Origin: Rhyacophila brunnea
Taxonomy: Eukaryota; Arthropoda; Insecta; Trichoptera; Rhyacophilidae
Length of the DNA stretch: 64,000 nucleotides
Assembly (NCBI GenBank): GCA_022495005.1
Contig: JAGYXB010001339.1
Coordinates: 108,897-172,896, forward strand
Direction: 5' to 3'
Part shown: piece after piece, positions 44,938-56,535 of the stretch
How the letters are laid out: every line of letters starts with the position of its first letter
Numbering within the stretch: position 1 is the stretch's first letter
Made by a program: the position numbers and the translations under genes
Notes under the pieces: generated by a model
The model's database searches: none
What the model saw: only the letters and a program-made list of their open reading frames with translations
What the model was told of the DNA's origin: nothing

Positions 44938-45339
44938 CATGGCCCCCACAAGGGGGGCTGACAGGTCTCTAGCCTAGGGGCTCGGGCTCAGAAGGGCCCG
45001 GCGAGACGAGTCGACCAGATGAGTGAGATAAACACAGTCGACAAATTTGCTCTAATAGTAAAAAAAGTCGCCTGAGGCGCTATTTTACGTCAATAATTAT
45101 TAATAATTAAAATATTTGATTGTACGATGCAATTTTTAACAGTGTGCCTATACTCGACAACTCCATGATTCAAATGGATGTACATATTAAAAATACAAAA
45201 ATCGCTAAAAATACACCTTATGGAAATTCCATGGAAAACGCTAATGTAGCGCGTCACACTGCCTTTACCCTTAGTGATAGGTAGGGAGGCCCGCCAAACA
45301 TCCTAGCCTGGAGGCCCGCTTCAGGTTGTGGGGGTCATG
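44938..45339. mobile_element. hAT-type MITE, CATGGCCCCCAC family, copy 3
   Basis: It starts catggcccccacaagggggg and ends caggttgtgggggtcatg, with identical cttataca at 44930-44937 and 45340-45347. The interior has ctctagcctaggggctcggg, gagataaacacag and cccttagtgataggtaggga. This is the best-preserved copy. Confidence 0.92.
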
Positions 45340-45574
45340 CTTATACATGCCAAAGTTTAGCAGTACCTTTCTGACATAAATAAAACAGGGGTGTTATATT
45401 TTTGTTACATAGTGGTTTTGTGATAAGGTTTATAGTTGATAATGTTTGGAAAACAGACGATAGAGTATACAAGTGTGTATAATATGTATTGAATTTTAAT
45501 TATGGTCTGCTGCTAATATTTGGTTTTTAAATATAAATATACAGGGCATATAAATCGCATAAAAGACAATCGCT

Positions 45575-45735
45575 TAACATCCTGTGGTAGATACAGGTGG
45601 TAGAAAATTTCTTGAAGATATATTTAAGCCTGCTGGGTCAATGAAATAACTATATGATGTGACAATGGAACACAACAAATGAGAGGAATGTAGTCAGCTT
45701 AGAGAATCCTTCTTCCAGCAGATATATATTGAAGA
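45575..45735 (+). pseudogene. LINE 3' tail (FGGSTWQ family), degraded
   Basis: The translation gives GGRKFLEDIFKPAGSM, then CSQLRESFFQQ, aligned with the GRP..RW-DE....G and EEW.eLgEAFiqQ blocks of the copies at 1-176 and 53108-53366. It ends in gatgatgatg. Several stops are present. Confidence 0.55.
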
Positions 45736-45782
45736 TGATGATGTCAAAAATTAACAAGAAATACAGTATAACAACATATTTT

Positions 45783-45991
45783 GGTACAGTTCGGTTATGA
45801 GGAATGCAGCGGCAAGCACATTTTGAAAATTGCCGATGTACTGGATTATTTGTTAGGTTAACCTAACCTAACCAAACCTGACCTAACCCAATCTAACCTA
45901 ACCTAAACTAACCCAAACTAACAAGTAATCCAGTGTATCGGGTATTTTCAAAATGTGTTTTCCGCTGTGTTCTTCATAACCGAACTGTACC
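45783..45991. mobile_element. foldback element with telomere-like core, copy 2
   Basis: It starts ggtacagttcggttatgagg and ends ttcataaccgaactgtacc. The core is ttaggttaacctaacctaac with further CCTAA-like units and ctaacccaaactaac. The flanks are catatttt (45775-45782) and catttttt (45992-45999), 7 of 8 identical. The arms are less similar to each other than in 42301-42514, so this copy looks older. Confidence 0.88.
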
Positions 45992-45999
45992 CATTTTTT

Positions 46000-46405
46000 T
46001 AATCAAATTTCAAATACTTCTTAATCGTTTATATTTTGTAAAACTACATTCATTTTATATAAGATTCTTCTACGTTAACCCATTTACATATTTTTTTTTA
46101 CTTTCGTAAATATTGAGTTACTTAAATTTTTTAAAAATCTACAAATGAATTTTTTAACCAGGTTTCCGTATCCCACCGGACTAAACGCACGAACTTCACA
46201 TGGTTTAAAAAAAACTTCCCATTACGGTGATCTTTCGGTCATTATTTAAAAGAGCAGTCTATTATAAATAGTATTCTTTCGATTTTGGTTTTTGAAAGAA
46301 AAATAGTTTTTTCCATTATTTTGAAAAATCGTAATATATTTTTGCCGAACCCGTGAAAACATCCGACATCCTGTCTTTACGCGAAGAAGAAAATATATTC
46401 TATTT
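46000..46405. other. no gene seen
   Basis: A+T-rich spacer. Confidence 0.5.
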
Positions 46406-46842
46406 TACAACGTTTTTATTAGCTCGTATTCTTGTTTGTCCGGTACAAATTTTTTCTTGTTTGTTCAAATCTTACAATCGATTTTTAACTAACTTCCCGA
46501 CTAGATAGATAGGCATTTTAAACTTTTTAGCCATCTTTAAGCAGAATTGAATTAATTTTCAGTTAATTCTGTTTTGTATGGAAAGTTGTTTCGGAAAAAT
46601 TCGTAAAAAGGTAAAACACTATTATTGGTTGCTAAAGGGGTCCTAGCAACTAAATTATTATTATATACGTGCGTTACTATGGAAATCAATATGAAATGTC
46701 AAAATGACATTTCAGTATTCTATGTTTATTCAGTATTTCTGTATTCAGTATAAAAAAAAAATATTTATTAATACATAGAATTGTCAAGTTTATATGATTA
46801 ATTTAAAAACGTGGCATATAAAAGTTCTTTTTATCTTGTAAT
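46406..46842 (-). repeat. R5 repeat, copy 3 (reverse)
   Basis: It runs from tacaacgtttttattagctc to aaagttctttttatcttgta, the reverse of the other R5 copies. The inner words gttgctaaaggggtcctagc and cgtgcgttactatggaaatc are kept. Confidence 0.8.
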
Positions 46843-48301
46843 TATTTATAGAAAAAAATTAAAAGGAAAATACTATAAGTTTGTAAAAAGTATAGGAAAC
46901 TTGAATCTTAAGAGAAGCCAGGGGAAAAAATATTAGAACCTAAAGAAAAACGAGTCGTCTTTGATTCTGGGCGGATTTTGATTTTAATTCGGCGGTCAAA
47001 GTTTTTTACGAAGAACTAATAGCTTTTTTAAAAGGAAAATTTAGACGATAAGAAAATATGTTCAAATACATTAAAATAAATAGTATCTAATTGAAAGAAT
47101 AGTTTTCGAAATTATTATTATATTGCATAGGTATATAATTATTTTTAATAGCGGACTATTAAATTAATATTGTAATCTGCCCAATTTATATTACCTGTAA
47201 GTATATTTTTTTTAACAATAAACTATTGAATTGATTATTAAGAAAATAGTTGTAAACCATGAATGTCAATGTGTTGGGTAACACTATCCTTGAAAACCCA
47301 TCTGTACACTCGTCTAACCAAATTAAATATGATTAATATATATATACAAATATTTTTTTTTATTATTACAACGATGGTTTGAAAGAATTCATTCTTATTT
47401 AACTCATATATTTTTTAATAAATACTGCATAAATGTCACATAAATATCCATAGCTGATAATGAAGAACAGTTATATAAATAGAGCCAATTAAAAATGATT
47501 GTAATAATAATGAGCCTATATTTTTTTATATAAAATTCTAACAATAGAAAGAAAACATCGCGCCACATAGTTGGTGATATGTGTATATTACTATTATCAT
47601 GAATTAATTAAAAATCATGTACTTCCATAATTAATCATATTTAAAAAAGAATAATTCCTTTACAACTAGAGTATACGTTTTACAACTTGCATTTTTTTGT
47701 ACTTTTCACAACACTAATACGTCTCTTTGCCTGATTACCTCGCATAAAATTATATCAAATGATATATTTACTACTATTAATATATGTATTAATAAATAAG
47801 TAGATAATGTAATGTAAAAAAATATATTTAGAATATATTACATCATTTTCATCTAAGAGCCGGGGTGCAAAGTTACGAAGCGTATACTATACTGTTATAT
47901 TTCAATTGATGACAGACCCACCCCAATAGACATTTATGTACCTACCCCCGATCTTTGACACATTTAAAAAAATCAAAGAGGCCCAAAAACTCAACTTTCA
48001 ATATAGAAAATAATACAAATAAAATAATAATATGTTATAGTGAGGCATAAATTGGCTTGCCTAATGTGCATGAAATTGTCCCACACTTCAGGTGAACTTT
48101 GAAAAAGTTGATAGGTTATATTATTATCATCGATGTTTATATATTGTATTTGTGTTTTCATCTACGTACATTATTTGACGCGATATACCATTTGACAAGG
48201 AAGATCCTGCAGCAAATATAATATGGAACTGTAAATGATGGACGCCTCTGCAATGAACTTGAAACGTCGAAAAAGAAGGAGGAAGAACATTTGGTAACGA
48301 C
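46843..48301. other. no gene seen
   Basis: Extremely A+T-rich for most of its length. No motif, no terminal repeats. Confidence 0.45.
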
Positions 48302-48547
48302 CAGTGGCGTCGCGAAAAATATTGCCACCTAATGCAAAAATCATTCAAGGCTACCCCTCAATGTTTCTAACGGGCTTAATTATATTCCGTTTTCCATTAA
48401 ACTCTTTTTTATTCAATTACATATTTACGGGATATAAAAATGTAGCATTCTTCAAACTATTCTGTTACGTTAAAATTAATATTTGGAGAAATCCTGACAT
48501 CGCTGAGGAATTAATGTTACTATTTATTGTTAGTATTTAACACCCGC
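48302..48547. other. possible hAT-like terminus and short open frame
   Basis: At 48302 the word cagtggcgtcgcgaaaaata looks like a hAT-type left end, but no mirrored partner was found. A frame of 78 codons follows (48304-48540), with no recognisable motif. Confidence 0.3.
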
Positions 48548-48785
48548 AAAGGCCGCGCGGCGTAAGAGTCGGTCTATAGTGTCGTGGGTCCCAGATTCAA
48601 ATCCTGGGAGTGGCAAGTACACATATTATTTTCCAATTTGTGTATGAATCAAAGTATAGACCGAATAGGTTGAGCAAGTGGCTAACATCCATTTCTCGTA
48701 AAAACAGAATCTGTTTATACAAACTTCCACTCTGTGGAGGCCCATATGATACTATTAGGATCGGACATGGTCGAAAAATTTTATT
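48548..48785 (+). repeat. tRNA-derived SINE, family S1, copy 2
   Basis: The head aaggccgcgcggcgtaagag is followed by gtcccagattcaaatcctgg (B-box-like, with a clear T-stem) and then the shared body: aggttgagcaagtggctaac, atccatttctcgtaaaaac, tccactctgtgg and gatcggacatggtcg. It aligns with 18588-18812. Confidence 0.78.
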
Positions 48786-49490
48786 GTAAATTAATACTTT
48801 GATTCAAAATTACAAAATATGGCCACCAATATTTTAACAGATTTATTTCATCGTGATTTGTGCCTACATAGGTTATTTAAAACAGTCCCTAAAATGCCAT
48901 GGTTATGCATTCCATTTGATGTGAATATTATTATTTAATTTTTTTAATAAGTATTTATATGGTTATGTAGTATGTTTAGAATTTTGTTAGATAACCTATA
49001 TTACTTTATAATTTTATTAAGAATTTTCGACTTTAGAAACTATCGACTATTGTATAACGTTCACAATGTCGAAATACTCGTTGTCAATCAGCATCTTTCA
49101 ATATTCAAATCTAACGTTAATTTACGGATAGTAAATTTTGACAATCCCTGATCAAGGTTAACAAATGATTGACATTCGTTAAGTAGTTGCAGAGACTATA
49201 AAACGGTAAATAGTTTTATTACATCAAGTGTCAAATAACATTAAAAAAATATATATATTTTAAAATAAAAAAAGTCGTAGATAATAATTACTTTATGTAT
49301 TTGGAAATCTATATATTTTTGATTCTGAATAATAGGGTGATTTTCTTAAATTATAAATCATATTGTCCCTTCCGTTTATTTAGTCAAGTTCAGATATATG
49401 AATATTTTATTTGTGCTTATTTCATGGGAATTAAACGCCGGGAAGAATAATTATTATATCGTATTCTTCTCTTAAAAAGTAAATAGCATT
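48786..49490. other. no gene seen
   Basis: A+T-rich spacer. Confidence 0.5.
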
Positions 49491-49566
49491 ATGTGGAATC
49501 GAACCATAATATACCTATTGATTACCAGTCACGTACGTTGCTGTTCTGCTACTCCAGCCAATGGAT
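49491..49566 (-). repeat. tRNA-like unit (SINE head or pseudo-tRNA)
   Basis: In reverse complement: ttggctggagtagcagaaca (A-box-like) and, about 40 nt later, atggttcgattccacataat, holding a perfect B-box word ggttcgattcc. The acceptor stem does not close, so I do not call a functional tRNA. No second copy was found in the window. Confidence 0.45.
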
Positions 49567-49854
49567 TATCGACAATATTCTCATCGATATGGACATAAAC
49601 CAGTGATTTAATAATGTTAAAAAGTATTATCTACTTACATTAAAATACGTTTAATCTCTACCGTGTGTACCATACACACTTACTTTTTTAGTAACTGTAT
49701 TGAATTGTTGTTTATGATACATAATAAAAATAATTTGGACCGACTCGCCTCTAGAAAACGCATTATTGGCTAAAAATATTCAAATAAACTAATTCATACA
49801 TAATTTGAAAACATCCTAGAATATATAGATGTACCTACATACAATTAAATACGA

Positions 49855-49935
49855 CGCTCGACCGGACTTGAACCTGTAAGCACTAAATTTGCGCGAATGT
49901 GCTTATCAATTAAACTAACGTTATCCTGTCGAATT
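49855..49935 (-). repeat. tRNA-like SINE head, family S2
   Basis: Reverse complement: gttagtttaattgataagca, cattcgcgcaaatttagtgc, and ttacaggttcaagtccggtc as B box. Related to 26945-27035. Confidence 0.55.
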
Positions 49936-50014
49936 ACAATGGAATTAACTAGAATTTTTACATAAAATGATTATCCAATTTATGTTTTCAATATGTTCAA
50001 TATAAAGAACGTTA

Positions 50015-50393
50015 CAATGCCTGTACACGAGCATGGATTTACTGGTGGCAATAGTGCTTATTTTAAACTATCACGACAATAAATGTTTACACGTAAAAGT
50101 GCTGACTGCCTCTCCAATTCATTCTTTAAGAGTGAGCGAGACGCGATGTTGTCATTTTATGTTACTATTTCGTACTATTTGATAGCAGTGAAAATCGGTC
50201 AATCTGAAAGTTCGTTTTTTTGTCGGCAGGTTCGCCACTATCGTTCTACTGTGCATACACAGATAGATAAAAATACTTTCAAATGAAAATTCAGAAGCTT
50301 CCAAGCTTGCATGATTCATGCATGCAATCTTGCCAACTGCAGGATAATACATGTCACTGTCAACAGTAAATCCATGCACGTGTAAACGGGGTA
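50015..50393. mobile_element. MITE with TTA flanks (possible Harbinger type)
   Basis: The left end caatgcctgtacacgagcat, then ggatttactg, is mirrored at the right by cagtaaatccatgcacgtgt then aaacggggta. tta stands on both sides (50012-50014 and 50394-50396). The inverted repeat is clear over about 24 bp, while the last bases differ. It is non-coding; the short frames inside are composition. Confidence 0.6.
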
Positions 50394-50921
50394 TTACATT
50401 TCTAAATAATTTGAATTATTCGTGGAATAAAAGAAATAGTTTATTAAACCAATTCATTATTCTATTACAAAGATAGAAAAAAAAACAATATTATCTGTCG
50501 GTTGTATTCTTTCAGCTCTGTCAAAAGATTTGGACCCTTGACACTTTTTGATGATGATGATGATGATGCTATGCTAATTAAATGATGTATTCATATGAAC
50601 TTTGATCTTGGTTTTACACTAGGCATGATTTGCATTTTAATTCACTTCACGATTTTGTCATCTACCAGCGCTTCTATTGCGTATACAGAAAATCTTTTGA
50701 AATTTGGTTTAATTATATCTCAATCGAGATGCAAAAATCATTGGGTACATTTCCGAAGGACTAATGATAATAATACGTTATAATACTTAACCGATGTAAC
50801 ATACCAAGGTGATTGATATATTATATACATCTACCACAATAAAATTACTTTGTCATGTATCAGAAAAATCTTGGGGCTGTTGGTACAATCCACTAAATAT
50901 GCGTACAAAAAAAAACAAAAA
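50394..50921. other. no gene; small GAT microsatellite
   Basis: A (gatgat)n run of about 20 bp lies near 50550. Otherwise A+T-rich. Confidence 0.5.
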
Positions 50922-50925
50922 TTAA

Positions 50926-51710
50926 GGGAGGACATGCTCAGTGTAGGTAAAAATGGAGCTTTTATTCTATTTTCAAAGCATGATCCTGGACATTCCTGGA
51001 CATCCGTTTAAAAAAAAAATTCGGTTAGGTACATGTTCAAACACGCGCGTTAACATGATCTTACTCCCTACTTCAGTTTTAGTTTGTCAATTTATGGCTA
51101 CGGCCGTATGTTGTAGCTTAACCACTGGGGAATGCCAAAAGAAATGGCGTATTTCAAAAAAACACTACCTTATTCTTAGGTCAATAATTATTATAAAGCA
51201 ATCATTATTACGTAGGATATTTATCACACTTGAATGCTCAAAGACATGAGCTTATAATGAGTATCTTTAGAATTATCTTGAAATGTGTTAATCTTGCCCA
51301 TTTTTTGAATAATAAAATGCCTAATTCTTGTCAAATTTGGGATCACAGAGATTATCAATATAATTTTTTATCGTAAATATGTCACTATAGTAATGTCGAC
51401 ATAAATTATACTGATGGTTTTATAAATGCGTTTAAAAATTAATAAATCTAAAAAATCTTAACACCATTGCACATTTATGTACTGAAATATGACTATATTC
51501 TAAAACATTAGAGCGAGAGGTTTAAAAGAATACTATGTTATGTAATAAAAATAGTTTATGCAGTCATCAAATGTTTAAAATAAATATAAAGGATAATAAG
51601 GCTTCAAAATTATATAAATAGATTATCTACTACGTTTAATGAATGTCCAGGATCATGCTTTGAAAATAGAATAAAAGCTCTATTTTGACCCACGCTGAGC
51701 ACGTCCGCCC
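50926..51710. mobile_element. TTAA-flanked element, complete copy
   Basis: The left end gggaggacatgctcagtgta and the right end cgctgagcacgtccgccc are inverted copies, with homology continuing inward for about 70 bp (gcttttattctattttcaaa, catgatcctggacattcc). TTAA flanks both sides (50922-50925, 51711-51714), as expected for a piggyBac-type target. The open frame 50953-51249 is conserved in sequence with 2164-2811 but matches no transposase motif I know. 785 bp, presumably non-autonomous. Confidence 0.82.
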
Positions 51711-51754
51711 TTAAGTATATTATTATAATACATAAGCAGAGATACATTCAGCTT

Positions 51755-52490
51755 ACTTAACAAAACAATAATAATTACATTCTTCAATATTAAAATATCT
51801 GAAATATCTAGACTCTATTCAACATGACGTCATATAATAACAAGATAAAAAGAACTTTTTATATACCACGTTTTTAAATTTTCTGTTGAATCATATAAAC
51901 TTGACTATGATGATGATGTATTAATAAATACTTTTTTTGTACTTGATAGAAATACTGAATAAATATAGAATACTGAAATGTCATTTTCACATTTCCTATT
52001 GATTTCCATAGTAATGCACGTATATATTAATAATTTAGTTGACAAGACCCCCCTAGCAACCAATAATAGTGTTTTACTTTTTACGAATTTTTTCCGAAAT
52101 AACTTTCCATACAAAACAGAATTAACTGAAAATGAATTCAATTCTACTTAAAGATAGCTGAAAGTATTAAAAGAATGCATTGTCGTCGTGTTCTGATATA
52201 TTCTAAAAGTTTCAAATGTCTAGCTAGTCGAGAAATTAGTTAAAAATCTTCAATCGTCCAATACAAATCTTGGAAAAACAAGAAAAAAATTGTACTGGAC
52301 AAACAAGAATACGAGTTAATAAAAACGTGGTAAAATGTAAATAATTCTGACAGTTATATCAAATAAAAGAACATCAACTTAAAGTCGAATCCAAATTATG
52401 AAAACTTTATTTTGGTCCATCGTAAAAATTTTAAATTGGAATTTGCAGGAAAGGTAGTTTGAATAAACTTTGTATTGTCAGTTGGCGTCA
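51755..52490 (+). repeat. dispersed repeat R1, copy 2, interrupted by R5
   Basis: The parts 51755-51820 (cttacttaacaaaacaataa) and 52334-52490 (gtaaataattctgacag, gtcgaatccaaattatg) match 3640-3855 in the same order. The R5 element at 51838-52333 sits between them, so R5 is younger than this R1 copy. Confidence 0.65.
51838..52333 (+). repeat. R5 repeat, best copy
   Basis: It starts aacaagataaaaagaacttt, then tataccacgtttttaaat, and ends acgagttaataaaaacgtgg then ta. The words taccacgttttt and aaaaacgtggta are perfect inverted copies. The body is nearly the same as 31823-32299. The inner pair gttgacaagaccccccta / ctagcaaccaataatag is a second, weaker stem. Confidence 0.8.
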
Positions 52491-52927
52491 AGTAATGAGT
52501 GTTTTTAATGTACTGTTCCGATTTTGATTTGCCATATTTTTTTGTTTGCTGCATAGAAGTCAGTTATAATCTGAAATTCATTATCAAGAATTTGATAGTC
52601 CAAATATTATTGGTTATTGACCTTTTAGCAAAATAGATTCTAATTTTTATTTTTGAAAATTTAATCGTGAGTGACGAAGCTCATTTTGACCAGTGTGTGT
52701 TTGTTAATAACACTTGTGGTCGGATGTAAAAACAAAGATTAATATTTATGGACAACCTTTAAGCCTGATTTAATATACTTATTCAGATTGTTTTCTGTCG
52801 GGCTATTTAAAGGAGCAACTGAAATACAACGTTTTCAAAGAAATTAACCAAGACGTATGGACAAAATGAAATGATGGATATATTTTTAGTCAAAAAGCAC
52901 GAATTTTTGCTGTAAGCAGATTCAACT
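52491..52927. other. no gene seen
   Basis: A+T-rich spacer without feature. Confidence 0.5.
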
Positions 52928-52935
52928 AATTGGTA

Positions 52936-53620
52936 CATGGCCCCCACATCCTGAAGCGGGCCCCCAGGCTAGGATGTTTTACGGGGCTCTCTGCCTATCG
53001 CTAAGGGTAAAGGCAGTGTGACGCGCTGCAGTGGCGTTTTTTTTTTTTTTTTAATTAAGGTGTATTTTTAACGAGTTTTTGTATTTTAAATATCTACATC
53101 CATTTGAGGTCACCAAATTGATGAAATGTCGGTGAGCCGGACATGTCGCACGGCGAACGGACAACCGCTGGACGAATACAGTCATTCAGTGGTACCCGAG
53201 AGGCACTAAGCGGCCACAAGGGTGCCCCAAAACCCGCAGGATTGACGAACTAGTCAGGTTCGGTGGAAGTACGTGGCAGAGAAAACTAAGGAACCGAGAA
53301 GAGTGGAGGGAGCTGGGGGAGGCCTTCATCAAGCAGTGGATCGACCCCGGCTGAAAATATATATATACATCCATTTGAATTATAAAATTGTCGAGTATCG
53401 GCACACAGTTAAAAATTACATCATACTACCAAATATTTTTAATTTTCAATATCATTGAAGTAACATAGCGCCAAAGGCGACTTTTTTTTTAAAACTATTA
53501 GAGCAAATTTGTGATCTGTGTTTATCTCACTTGTCTGGTCGACTTGCCACGCCGGGCCCTTCCTGAGCTCGGGCCCCTAGGCTAGAGCCATGTCAGCCCC
53601 CCCCCCTTGTGGGGGCCATG
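52936..53620. mobile_element. hAT-type MITE, CATGGCCCCCAC family, copy 4, split by a LINE
   Basis: In reverse orientation to the others, it runs from catggcccccacatcctgaa to cccccttgtgggggccatg, flanked by aattggta and atttggta (7 of 8). Removing the LINE tail at 53108-53366 and one duplication copy restores a body matching 44938-45339. A T-run (53036-53052) and a C-run (53597-53606) are local expansions. Confidence 0.9.
53108..53366 (+). pseudogene. 5'-truncated LINE insertion with 12-bp target duplication
   Basis: One frame reads AGHVARRTDNRWTNTVIQWY, then PRGTKRPQGCPKTRRIDELV, RFGGSTWQRKLRNREEWREL and GEAFIKQWIDPG and a stop. These are the C-terminal blocks of the same non-LTR family as 1-176, here with only one internal stop (after MKCR). 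The insertion is flanked by acatccatttga at 53096-53107 and 53367-53378, a typical variable-length target duplication from target-primed reverse transcription. The tail is A/T-rich (aaaatatatata). It is the least decayed copy of this family here. Confidence 0.88.
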
Positions 53621-54735
53621 ATTTGGTAGATATCATATTTTATTTTAAACGCATTTTTACGTAGTACCTATTGAAAAACAAAATCCGATCGCTATATATA
53701 AAACGTAACATAGCAAATAATTAAACTATAATAATCCACAGATAGAAAAAAAATAATATAAAAAATACACGATTATCTCGTATTCATGTAGTAAGGATTT
53801 ATTCAATTGTAAAATGACGTTTGCGATAGTTTATGATATTTTATATGACCATGAAATTTAATGCTGATTTATAAAAAATAAGAAAAAAAAACATTGCAAC
53901 ATGACATATATTATTATGTATATAATATTTTCGTAAACCCTACAATTTGTTCATATTTTTTATTCTTAATTTTCGGCATATCTATGATAATACGTGTGTC
54001 GTCAATGAATTATATTTAATTTATTATTAAATTGTTAGGTAGATACATAATAGTTAATTAACATTTCTAAGGCAGAATATACATTATGCTCATTTTTAAA
54101 TCCACTAAAATATATTTGTAGACTTTGTCGATACTTCAAATCGTTTATTTTTAATATGAAGCTTATACAAATATGCTACTAGTTAAATCTGTCCACTGTA
54201 ATGTCTGTAATGATATAGCTACGTCATACCGTAGAAGACTGAATTCCGTTTCATATATTGATTCTAGTGGCGATTAAACAAATGTTTGTAACGATTATGA
54301 ATAGGCTTCTTAATTAATTTATATGGTTTGATTTGATGATGTGATAAAGGATGTCTAAATGAATCTGATTTATTTAGAAGAGTAATCCTTAGTTTGTAAT
54401 GCTTTAGGGCAGCAGTGGGGAATCTGCGGCCTTGTAAGCCACCAGGTGCATTAAAGGACGCTTAATATTAATCATTAAATTAAGTAAATATTCAAATGCA
54501 TTCTTACTAAAAGAGTCATTAAATGGTTAGTTAACAATTAAGTTAGCAAAAATTATCGACTATATATTTTTAATTAACTATTTCTTTTATTCAAACGAAT
54601 AATTCACAAGATTTAAGAATATATCATTCTGATTATTGAACATTAATACTTTAGATAACCACTAACCACTAAACATGATTTCGAAGAGCGCTGAGTGGTA
54701 GGTATTTAATAGCCAATAGCTTAAATATTGTCGTC
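53621..54735. other. no gene; possible element end near 54415
   Basis: At 54415-54460 the GC-rich run cagcagtggggaatctgcgg then ccttgtaagccaccaggtgc resembles a hAT-type end (cagtggggaa), with no partner seen. The rest is A+T-rich. Confidence 0.4.
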
Positions 54736-54742
54736 ATTAGTA

Positions 54743-54830
54743 TGTCTTCCGTAGCATAATGGTTGAATGCGACGAGTTTTGGGGCGTTTACCCGTTGGAG
54801 ATGCCGGGTTCGATTCCCGACCGGTTGGCT
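54743..54830 (+). repeat. tRNA-like unit (SINE head or pseudo-tRNA)
   Basis: Reading tcttccgtagcataatggtt, then gaatgcgacgag, and later gatgccgggttcgattcccg. The D-stem pairs as gcat/atgc, and the B box gggttcgattccc is perfect. The acceptor stem pairs poorly (tcttccg against cggttgg), and the variable region is long. I therefore call it tRNA-like, not a functional tRNA gene; no second copy was seen. Confidence 0.5.
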
Positions 54831-55284
54831 TACTTTTTTCAAACAAAAAAAAGTTTTTTCTATTGGTTGTGATATACTCTCTCAGTTAATGACTATATAT
54901 TTATTTGTATTATGTACATCATACTATGAATAGTAATCGCAGGTACATGACAATAAAATGAATTTGACCATTTATTTATTGATATATATAGTAAAATATA
55001 CTAAACCGAATTACATAATTTACAAAATTTAAATTTATAAAAAAATTAGTACCTAGACGTTTAAAAAATAATGTACCTACACCTTGAAGGGCATATAATT
55101 GAATCTCCTTAATTGCAAAAGTACTATGATAGAGTTAGTTTAATGCAGCCTTCTAAAATAAAAAAATACATAAGTATACAAATCGGTAGGTATTTTTTTA
55201 TTATTGATGATTGAAAAATTTCTTCTAATTTTTATATCCTCACATACTGGCAGTGAAGTCCTGTGCGGGTGGGTACGTCATGCA
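54831..55284. other. no gene seen
   Basis: A+T-rich spacer. Confidence 0.5.
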
Positions 55285-55640
55285 TACGTTATAGGTGGAG
55301 AATTCTTCGTGCCATCTCCTAAAAGAGCTTGGCCACCATCAAAGTGATATTTGTTTTATCATCTGCTACCCGAAACAGTTCGGTGGAGCTGCATTCGTAC
55401 CGATTGCGGAGGTTCTTAAACTACGAAATGCGGCGTCGACCTCTGCTACGCGTACGATTATGTTATCTGTCTTGTCATTCTGCGTCCGGGGTACTGTAGT
55501 TTTCTTGTTTTGATACTACGTTTCCCATTCGATTGAGAACGTCAAGATTTTTAACCCGGTTAATCCAAAGAATTTCGAGGATGTATCTATTTAGTCACAT
55601 CTCGAAAGCCTCAACTTGTCAACATCATAGTAAATTTCGT
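55285..55640 (-). pseudogene. LINE C-terminal remnant (same family as 61471-62534)
   Basis: The minus strand reads TRSRGRRRIS, then NLRNRYECSSTELFRVADDK, then ITLMVAKL near the end, aligned with SRGRRRISW and YTELFRVADDKAKIALMVAD of the copy at 61471. Upstream, words such as ttgagaacgtcaagattttt and gcctcaacttgtcaa match the antisense of the same copy. Stops and frame changes show decay. The element is 5'-truncated. Confidence 0.75.
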
Positions 55641-56234
55641 GTGAATGAGAAAGATTTTCACCTGGTGCGACTTCTAGAGGCTAATACATCAGTTTGCATA
55701 GTTTTAAGAAATTTCGTTGTATTTTTACTATGGATTATCCAATAATAATATAAATTATGCAATGAATATCGTATATAAAATATACGGTAATGATGGTAAG
55801 GAACGGTATTTTTATTCCGACAAAGGTTGACACTTTTAGAGACGTAATTGTATAGTGTTGTTCTGCACTAGCAAGATGTACGGAAATCTTAAGCTTAAAT
55901 TCTAGTTTTTTATAAAATGTATGATTTTCGTGTTCTAAACATATTTTTCCTAACTATCCACCCCTGCTTAAGAATTAAGCGAGTGGTATAAAGGCGTTGA
56001 GATAATTTAACTCATTGGGATTTAAATAATGATGGCGTAAACCCGATATATATAGATATATAGATTTAAATTTATGAACTGTCGTAGAATTATATTTTAA
56101 TTCAAAATAATAAACAACTGTCAACACAATACCATTCCAAACCAATAAAATACAACAAAATATATACATAGTAAATATTTGCTTTATTTAATATTCTATT
56201 TATTAATATTTTTTATTTAATTTAAAATTTCTCA
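55641..56234. other. no gene seen
   Basis: A+T-rich spacer. Confidence 0.5.
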
Positions 56235-56535
56235 ATATATGTGTATCCTACAGAACAGATTAATAAATATAATTCAGATAGGCAAAACCACAATACACTA
56301 CATTTTGAAGCAGGGTTGTGAATGTGTGAGTGTCCTACGAAAATTAAACACACATTATAGAGTGCATTAGCGTGTGTTGCAACCGTCAAATACAACAATA
56401 TGTTAGTGCATAAACCGAAAACTGTTGTCACAACTAAGGACAAACTTAGAATGACGTATTCTTGACACGTGTTTAAGTTAATCCCACATTCTTCCACACT
56501 TTAGGTATTTCAGTTCCCATTAATTCTGTGTTCCC
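56235..56535 (-). repeat. R3 repeat, copy 3 (reverse)
   Basis: The reverse complement begins gggaacacagaattaatggg, then cgtcattctaag, and includes ttcgtaggacactcacacat, matching 36381-36700. The frames inside both copies (ending ...FVGHSHI) are similar only because the DNA is similar; I see no protein family. Confidence 0.65.

Noticed and set aside
54743..54830. Functional tRNA gene.
   Set aside because: B box and D-stem are good, but the acceptor stem does not pair and the anticodon arm is not defined.
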